Shown here piece by piece: positions 7,389 through 12,552 of a DNA stretch of 12,552 bases (position 1 is its first letter; each line of letters opens with the position of its first letter). The notes beneath the pieces were generated by a model. That model saw only the letters and a list, made by a program, of their open reading frames with translations. It ran no database searches and had not been told where the DNA came from. The stretch comes from Flavobacterium sp. Lineage in GTDB: Bacteria > Bacteroidota > Bacteroidia > Flavobacteriales > Flavobacteriaceae. The stretch covers positions 1 through 12,552 of the forward strand of contig NZ_JASLCE010000075.1 in NCBI RefSeq assembly GCF_030146175.1, written 5' to 3'. The translations under genes and the position numbers were made by a program.

Positions 7389-8060
7389 TTATTTTTCCTG
7401 AGCCGACAACCAGTTGATGTCGTCAAGTAGTCGTTGCACATCCTCCATTTTGGTTCCGTCGTAAAAACCGCGGACACGGCGTTTACTGTCAACTAACACA
7501 AAATTTTCGGTATGTACCATATCGTAAAGTTCTTCCGGTTTTCCGGTTTTAACAGCCAGATACGATTTACGGGCAATATAATAAATGTCTTTTTTATCGC
7601 CGGTAACCAAATTCCATTTGCTGTCGATCACGCCTTTTTCCAGCGCATATTTTTTTAACACCGGTACACTATCGATATCGGGTGTTACCGAGTGCGATAA
7701 CAACATTACCTTAGGATTATTTTTGATTTTGTCCTGAAGCCATACCATATTGGTAGTCATAATCGGACAAATAGTCGGACAAGTGGTAAAAAAGAAATCG
7801 GCCACATAGATTTTCCCTTCGTAATCCTTTTGGGTAATCGTTTTTCCGTTTTGATTTACAAAAGCAAAATCGGCAATAGTATGTTTATTGGCTACGTGTT
7901 GTATTGTAGTGTCCACCAATTCCGGATTAACCATCGATGGTGTATAGATAGGCAAGTGTTTTTTAGGCGTCAGTGCATTATAAAAAAGCGTAATGATAAT
8001 GGCAGAAAGAACAAAAAGAACGATAAAAAACAGTCGGTATTTTTTGAAAAAGCGAAGCAT
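7389..8060 (-). CDS. SCO1/SenC-family thioredoxin-fold copper protein
   Basis: This 223-residue membrane-anchored protein has a basic start, then one hydrophobic helix (about 9-27) placing the rest outside the inner membrane. The thioredoxin-like domain (about 60-218) carries the SCO motif CPTIC with C94 and C98, and a distal His in MVHTENFVLVD (H183). These three residues bind Cu in characterised SCO proteins. The family delivers copper to, or reduces, the Cu(A) centre of cytochrome oxidase. No oxidase gene is in the window. It is divergent from the M13 peptidase gene and lies 105 bases upstream of feoA on the same strand, so read-through into feo is possible though feoA has its own promoter-like element. 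A CAAAAATA at 8075-8082 (TATTTTTG on the - strand) is a possible -7 element. Confidence 0.93.
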   Translation of the reverse strand: MLRFFKKYRLFFIVLFVLSAIIITLFYNALTPKKHLPIYTPSMVNPELVDTTIQHVANKHTIADFAFVNQNGKTITQKDYEGKIYVADFFFTTCPTICPIMTTNMVWLQDKIKNNPKVMLLSHSVTPDIDSVPVLKKYALEKGVIDSKWNLVTGDKKDIYYIARKSYLAVKTGKPEELYDMVHTENFVLVDSKRRVRGFYDGTKMEDVQRLLDDINWLSAQEK

Positions 8061-8074
8061 GATATAATTTTTTG

Positions 8075-8082
8075 CAAAAATA
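8075..8082 (-). promoter_or_regulatory. Possible -7 element of the SCO gene
   Basis: On the - strand this reads TATTTTTG, fitting TAnnTTTG, and ends 14 bases before the ATG at 8060. No convincing TTG is seen at the -33 spacing. Confidence 0.4.
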
Positions 8083-8174
8083 TAAAGAAGTTCGCTATTA
8101 GGGGGTTAAATATTACCTAAATCACAGCAGGTTTAATTTTAACAAATAAAAAAAGCGATTCGGCTATGAATTCT

Positions 8175-8182
8175 TATTTTTG
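8175..8182 (+). promoter_or_regulatory. Possible -7 element of the M13 peptidase gene
   Basis: TATTTTTG fits TAnnTTTG and lies 36 bases before the ATG at 8219. A -33 TTG is not evident. The 158-base divergent gap (8061-8218) holds nothing else I can support. Confidence 0.45.
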
Positions 8183-8218
8183 TTATCCTAAACACAAATA
8201 GCAACCAAAATTAACAAT

Positions 8219-10297
8219 ATGGAAATAAAAATGAATAAAGGCGTATTACTTGGCGCAACCGCTACGTTGGTTTTGTTTTCCTGTAAATCAGGACAGACTA
8301 CCGCATCGGCCGACAAGCAGGCGACGCATCCGGGCATCAATTTGAGCTATATGGACAAATCGGTTAAACCGGGTGACGATTTCTTCCGTTATGTAAACGG
8401 AACCTGGTATGACAAAACCGAAATCCCAAGCGATAAAACCCGTTGGGGAAGTTTTGACGAACTACGCCAGAATACGGATAAAGATGCCTTAGCGATCTTA
8501 AAAAAAGCGGCAGCCGACAAAAATCTGGATCCGAATTCCGATCAGGCGAAAGCGGTAAATGTGTATAAAACATTTATGGATACCATTGCCCGAGACAAAA
8601 GAGGTATTGATCCGATTAAAGCGACATTAGCCAAAATCAATGCGGTTAAAAACGTACAGGATCTGAATGCGCTTTTACTGGAAATGGAATCGGAAGGCGG
8701 TATGGGATTCTATGGAATGGGAGTAGGAGCCGATGCTAAAAACAGTAACCGTAACGTAGTATATGTAGGTTTGGGAAGTCTTGGATTACCAGATCGTGAT
8801 TATTATGTATCGGATGATGCCGATTCAAAAGAAAAAAGAGAAAAATACGTAGCGCACGTAGCGCGTATGTTGCAGTTTTTAGGTGAAGGACCAAGTCAGG
8901 CGAAAGAAGATGCGAATAAAGTATTGGCTTTGGAAACAGCTTTGGCCAAACCGAGACTGGATCGTGTGGAACGTCGCGACAGACGAAAAACTTACAACCC
9001 GATGCGTGTGGCTGATTTACAAAAATTGACACCATCGGTAAACTGGAAAAACTATTTTGACGGATTAGGCGTACAAAACCTGGATTCGTTAGTGGTATCA
9101 CAACCGCGTTATATGACGGCTTTGGAAGATATCTTCAAACAAAATGACGTAGACAGTTGGAAAGCCTATTTGCGTTGGACGTTGATCAATAAATCTACAG
9201 GCGTATTGACAACCGATATCGAAAATGCCAACTGGGATTTCTACAGCAAAACATTACAAGGTGCAATCAAACAACGTCCTAGAGAAGAAAGAGCGTTACA
9301 GGTTGTAAACGGAACAGTAGGTGAAGCCTTAGGAAAATTATATGTAGCCGAAAAATTCCCGGCCGAAGCAAAAGCGAAAGCCAAAGCGATGATCGAAAAC
9401 GTATTCTTAGCTTTCGAAAACCGTATCAACCGTTTACCTTGGATGACGCCGGCAACCAAACAGGGTGCGATCCAAAAATTACGTAAGTCGACCGTTAAAA
9501 TCGGATATCCGGACAAATGGAAAGATTATTCCAAATTGGTAATTACAGGACCTGCTAATGGTGGTGCGTACTACGAAAACATGAAAAACGTAGCCCGTTG
9601 GGGATTCCAGGAAAATATCGACGATTTGAAAAAGCCGGTAGACAAAACCCGTTGGGGAATGTCACCGCAAACGGTAAATGCGTATTTCAACCCGTCGTAT
9701 AACGAAATCGTATTCCCGGCTGCTATTTTACAACCGCCATTCTACGATTATAAAGCAGACGAAGCCGTAAACTACGGTGGAATCGGAGCGGTTATCGGAC
9801 ACGAAATTTCACACGGATTTGATGATTCCGGAGCGCGTTACAACGCCGATGGAAACTTAGTAAACTGGTGGACAGACGAAGATTTAAAACAATTTACCGG
9901 TTTAGGTGGTGCTTTGGCAGCACAATACAGTGCTTTGGAGCCACTACCGGGAACTTTTGTAGATGGTAAATTTACGTTAGGAGAAAATATTGGTGACCTT
10001 GGTGGTGTTAATGCTGCTTATGACGGACTACAATTATTCCTTAAGAAAAACGGAAACCCGGGCTTAATCGACGGATTTACACCGGAACAACGTTTCTTTA
10101 TTTCATGGGCGACCATCTGGCGTTCGAAAATGAGAGACGAGGCGATTAAAAATCAGGTAAAAACCGACCCGCACTCACCGGGAATGTACCGTGCTTATGT
10201 GCCGTTGCAAAATGTGGATGCTTTCTATGAAGCATTTAGCATTAAACCGGGCGATAAATTATATGTAAAACCGGAAGACAGAGTTAAGATCTGGTAA
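8219..10297 (+). CDS. pepO: M13-family (neprilysin/PepO-like) zinc metallopeptidase lipoprotein
   Basis: This 692-residue envelope peptidase, by family, cleaves oligopeptides. The N-terminus is a lipoprotein signal with lipobox LVLFSC; the lipidated Cys is residue 22 from the ATG at 8219. A second ATG at 8231 gives a cleaner MNKGVLLG signal and may be the true start. The Cys is followed by KSG, not an acidic export signal, so a periplasm-facing anchor is likely (inference). The N-terminal M13 domain covers about 40-420 and the catalytic domain the rest. Substrate-binding NAYF precedes the zinc site HEISH (H528, E529, H532), the third ligand E589 lies in GENIGD, and D593 is the conserved partner Asp. 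The C-terminus VKIW corresponds to the family's usual C-x-x-W end, lacking the Cys. The length matches the family (about 650-700). It ends just before a strong terminator and appears monocistronic. Confidence 0.96.
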   Translation: MEIKMNKGVLLGATATLVLFSCKSGQTTASADKQATHPGINLSYMDKSVKPGDDFFRYVNGTWYDKTEIPSDKTRWGSFDELRQNTDKDALAILKKAAADKNLDPNSDQAKAVNVYKTFMDTIARDKRGIDPIKATLAKINAVKNVQDLNALLLEMESEGGMGFYGMGVGADAKNSNRNVVYVGLGSLGLPDRDYYVSDDADSKEKREKYVAHVARMLQFLGEGPSQAKEDANKVLALETALAKPRLDRVERRDRRKTYNPMRVADLQKLTPSVNWKNYFDGLGVQNLDSLVVSQPRYMTALEDIFKQNDVDSWKAYLRWTLINKSTGVLTTDIENANWDFYSKTLQGAIKQRPREERALQVVNGTVGEALGKLYVAEKFPAEAKAKAKAMIENVFLAFENRINRLPWMTPATKQGAIQKLRKSTVKIGYPDKWKDYSKLVITGPANGGAYYENMKNVARWGFQENIDDLKKPVDKTRWGMSPQTVNAYFNPSYNEIVFPAAILQPPFYDYKADEAVNYGGIGAVIGHEISHGFDDSGARYNADGNLVNWWTDEDLKQFTGLGGALAAQYSALEPLPGTFVDGKFTLGENIGDLGGVNAAYDGLQLFLKKNGNPGLIDGFTPEQRFFISWATIWRSKMRDEAIKNQVKTDPHSPGMYRAYVPLQNVDAFYEAFSIKPGDKLYVKPEDRVKIW

Positions 10298-10299
10298 TG

Positions 10300-10331
10300 A
10301 AAAAGCCCCCGCTAATGCGGGGGCTTTTTTT
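10300..10331. terminator. Intrinsic terminator, probably bidirectional
   Basis: A perfect stem GCCCCCGC (10305-10312) / GCGGGGGC (10317-10324) with loop TAAT is followed by seven T on the + strand. Five A precede it (10300-10304), giving a T-tract on the - strand too. It lies 2 bases after the M13 peptidase stop and 13 bases beyond the stop of the convergent protease, so it can serve both genes. Confidence 0.93.
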
Positions 10332-10344
10332 ATAAATCGGAGTT

Positions 10345-12552
10345 TTATTTTTTCTGAATCACGATTTTCTGAGTGATAGTCGGTTGGTTTTCCGAATCGA
10401 TCCGGATGATATACATTCCTTCGGAAAGCGCCTGCAGTGACAGGACATTATTCGGACCGGTTAACGGTTGTTGTAGTACGGTTTTACCGGTGATATCGAT
10501 AAGGGAAACATTGGCCTGTTTCACTTCCAGGTTGTTAAAATCGATATTTAAAATATCTTTAGTCGGATTCGGATAAATCAGCATATTGTCGTTTACCGAA
10601 ATCGTAGCTGTTTTTTCAAAATCCAATTCCGGTTCCGCTGCTTTCATATTCTGATTTGGTAATTCGCCGCGATACATAGACGCCAGAGATGCTTCGTACC
10701 ATTCTCGGTACCAGAACCACCATCCGGAACTCCTCTTAATATATTGGATGTTAAAAATCTGATCCGGAGCTGTTGGAGCTGCTTTTACCAGAAACTGACG
10801 CGAAGGTTGGTTCAGGTACCAGTCGTTATAATAGGAACTTCCACCATTACCCCAGTTATACGACATGCCCGGTGCACCGCTACTGTAATCATAACTGGCG
10901 ATCCAGTTGTTGCTAATAGCCAGGTATTCGCTATAGCCGTCGTTGTCCAGATTACCGGTCATCATTTTATAACTGTAATGCGCCGGAGTAACATTGGTCG
11001 TAGTAAAACTGGTTCCCAATCCCTGTCCGCCGGTTAACGTCCATCCGCTACCGGTAAAACGCATAATGGCTGAAAAACTACTGGATGAATTGCTTACAAA
11101 TGCATACAGCTCATCGCGGGTAGTGGTACGCATTTTTCCTTTCATATACCGTTGAATCTGTGAGATCTGTAATCCGCCAATCCATCCGGAACCGTTGTTA
11201 CTCCATATTGTTTGCGGGGAATACCATCCGCCTGGAGACGAATTGAATTTTACCAGATGCGACCATCCGTTTGGATTTACGCAAAGTAATTCGTCTTTTC
11301 CGTCGCCATCGAAATCACCCACAAGGAAGGTATCTTTTGGCCCCATATACCAATAGGCAATAGGTGTATTACTTCCGTTATTACTCCAGCGTTCCTTCCA
11401 CGACCAGGTCGAAGGGAGGTATTCTTTAATTTGTGCCCAACTTCCGGTATCGGTACGGGATAAGATTTCGTCTTTTCCGTCACCGTCAAAATCACCGGAG
11501 TAGTAACGATCGCCATAATTGCGATACCAGCATCCGAAAGTACGGTTTCCGCCATTCCCCCAAAGATGATACCAGTCGGTTCCCTGATCGCAGGAGAAAT
11601 CCATAATACCGACCCAATTTCTGTCGGGATTGGCAAAGAAAATCTCTTCATCATTGTTTTCTCCGTCAAAGTTTCCGGTTAGAATATAATCGCCATCCTG
11701 CATATACCAGGTTGCCACCCATTTCAGGTTTCGGTTATTGGTCCAGGATTTTACGATTTCACTTGAATTATTCACGTTAGCATAATCGTTCAGGCAATAC
11801 GCATGACTATTAATGGAATTCAGAATAATATTTCGGGTATGCGGACTAAAATAAAGCGGTGTATAAGTCGATGTATACATACACATGATTGGCATATCGT
11901 TCCCACTACAGGATGAGGTTCCGTAGTGTTCGTCGTCGTGTAGCGAACCAAAAATATGGCCTATTTCATGAGCGGTAATACGAATTCGTGTTGGATCTTT
12001 ACCAATAACGCCATAGGCAGAATAGCTGGTGCAAAGCGAGTTGGTAAATGCGATACCAACCGTTCCGCTATTCGGACGTCTTCCGGTAAAAAGTAACGCC
12101 AGATCGCGGTCTTTATTGGTATGATTGGCATTCCAGTTGTCGCGGAATTTATACAGTAAGTCGGTCGCATCATTGGTGTTGTATAACGAACCGTTATTAG
12201 GTAAAAGATTGACGTGTTTTACAATAAACGAAATGTTGAAATAATGCGTGTAAACACATTCAACAAAAAACAGATTGCTCAGGATATTGGAAGCCGAATT
12301 ACTTCCATTTTGATCACACCAGGGTTTATCACCTTCGGCAGCGATTGTCAGGAATCGCGGCGTACATTGATAGAAAAAGCCTTTTTCGGCCACAGGCGGT
12401 TCCTGAATCAACTCCTTGATTTGCGTACAACGGGAGTTTTGCGTACTGATGATATTTCCGAGGTTAAAAACCAATAACGGATTTTCATCGGTCACAAAAT
12501 CGTCACCGTTTAATTTGATAAAATCCTGAAGTGATGTATAATACAAAACTTC
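10345..12552 (-). CDS. Secreted reprolysin-like zinc protease with propeller-type repeats and T9SS sorting domain, N-terminus cut
   Basis: The frame is open to the window edge (735 residues here, numbered from 12552). A TTG at 12546 could be read as a start but is internal by context, because no signal peptide or complete propeptide is present. The metzincin site is HEIGHIFGSLHD (H195, E196, H199, H205, D206), with the Met-turn in PIMCMY (M223); this fits reprolysin-like (M12B-type) enzymes. Many Cys residues suggest disulfides in an exported protein. Residues about 285-600 hold repeats with Ca-binding-like loops GNFDGENNDE (about 293), GDFDGDGKDE (about 353 and 412) and GNLDNDGYSE (about 533), each followed by a W-(S/G)-N-(G/N)-G motif (W331, W389, W450, W567), as in FG-GAP/VCBS propellers. 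A blade near 450-485 lacks the acidic loop. Residues 657-735 are a T9SS type A sorting domain (IYPNPTKDILNID to the terminal IQKK). Probably cell-surface or secreted and degradative; the substrate is unknown. Confidence 0.93.
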   Translation of the reverse strand, partial: EVLYYTSLQDFIKLNGDDFVTDENPLLVFNLGNIISTQNSRCTQIKELIQEPPVAEKGFFYQCTPRFLTIAAEGDKPWCDQNGSNSASNILSNLFFVECVYTHYFNISFIVKHVNLLPNNGSLYNTNDATDLLYKFRDNWNANHTNKDRDLALLFTGRRPNSGTVGIAFTNSLCTSYSAYGVIGKDPTRIRITAHEIGHIFGSLHDDEHYGTSSCSGNDMPIMCMYTSTYTPLYFSPHTRNIILNSINSHAYCLNDYANVNNSSEIVKSWTNNRNLKWVATWYMQDGDYILTGNFDGENNDEEIFFANPDRNWVGIMDFSCDQGTDWYHLWGNGGNRTFGCWYRNYGDRYYSGDFDGDGKDEILSRTDTGSWAQIKEYLPSTWSWKERWSNNGSNTPIAYWYMGPKDTFLVGDFDGDGKDELLCVNPNGWSHLVKFNSSPGGWYSPQTIWSNNGSGWIGGLQISQIQRYMKGKMRTTTRDELYAFVSNSSSSFSAIMRFTGSGWTLTGGQGLGTSFTTTNVTPAHYSYKMMTGNLDNDGYSEYLAISNNWIASYDYSSGAPGMSYNWGNGGSSYYNDWYLNQPSRQFLVKAAPTAPDQIFNIQYIKRSSGWWFWYREWYEASLASMYRGELPNQNMKAAEPELDFEKTATISVNDNMLIYPNPTKDILNIDFNNLEVKQANVSLIDITGKTVLQQPLTGPNNVLSLQALSEGMYIIRIDSENQPTITQKIVIQKK
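11290..11496. repeat. Near-identical 30-base coding repeat pair in the protease propeller
   Basis: The stretches 11290-11319 and 11467-11496 differ at three of 30 bases, and all three are silent third-position changes. They encode the two GDFDGDGKDE loops one blade (about 59 codons) apart. This is the strongest DNA trace of tandem duplication of the repeat unit. Confidence 0.8.

Noticed and set aside
8106..8121. TTAAA-TATTAC-CTAAA as a third DtxR-type operator upstream of the SCO gene
   Set aside because: It has two mismatches in one half-site, which is expected by chance in AT-rich intergenic DNA, and there is no metal-uptake gene to explain it.
8219..12552. The two metalloproteases as a functional pair or as part of the metal system
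   Set aside because: They are convergent and separated by a strong terminator, belong to different families, and differ in location (lipoprotein versus T9SS secreted). Nothing links them beyond proximity.

Overview
The window looks like chromosome of a Flavobacteriaceae-type member of the Bacteroidota. Supporting signs are a C-terminal type IX secretion (T9SS) sorting domain, a TonB-dependent receptor with an N-terminal carboxypeptidase-regulatory-like domain, genes preceded by TAnnTTTG -7 elements rather than Shine-Dalgarno sites, and moderate-to-low G+C. I see no tRNA, rRNA, CRISPR, insertion sequence or phage gene. Coding density is high and the longest gene-free stretch is about 160 bases.

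Layout. 1-2173 (-) is a TonB-dependent outer-membrane receptor cut by the window edge, with a GTG start. A 99-base divergent promoter region (2174-2272) separates it from an operon on the + strand: a DtxR/MntR-family metal-dependent repressor (2273-2929) and, 2 bases later, an NRAMP divalent-metal transporter fused to a C-terminal universal-stress-protein domain (2932-4818). Converging on this, with overlapping stop codons, is a - strand feo operon: feoA (7050-7283), feoB (4943-7045) and a 41-residue Cys-rich membrane protein (4815-4940). Upstream on the same strand is a SCO1/SenC copper-chaperone-like protein (7389-8060). Divergent from it is an M13 (neprilysin/PepO-like) metallopeptidase lipoprotein (8219-10297). 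A strong, probably bidirectional terminator (10300-10331) separates that gene from a convergent secreted reprolysin-like zinc protease with propeller-type repeats and a T9SS tail (10345-12552, N-terminus outside the window).

How the genes fit together. The first 7.3 kb reads as one transition-metal uptake module: an outer-membrane receptor, a metal-sensing repressor, an NRAMP Mn(II)/Fe(II) importer and the Feo Fe(II) importer. A sequence of the classic DtxR operator architecture (TTTAG-N6-CTAAA) overlaps the -7 element of the receptor promoter. A one-mismatch copy lies just inside the start of the feoA transcript. From this I infer that the repressor may control both arms. The link is from sequence pattern only. 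The most noteworthy observations are this candidate mini-regulon, the NRAMP-USP fusion, the CxxC in the receptor plug, and the tiny FeoB-linked Cys-rich protein. The two proteases at the right end look unrelated to the metal module.
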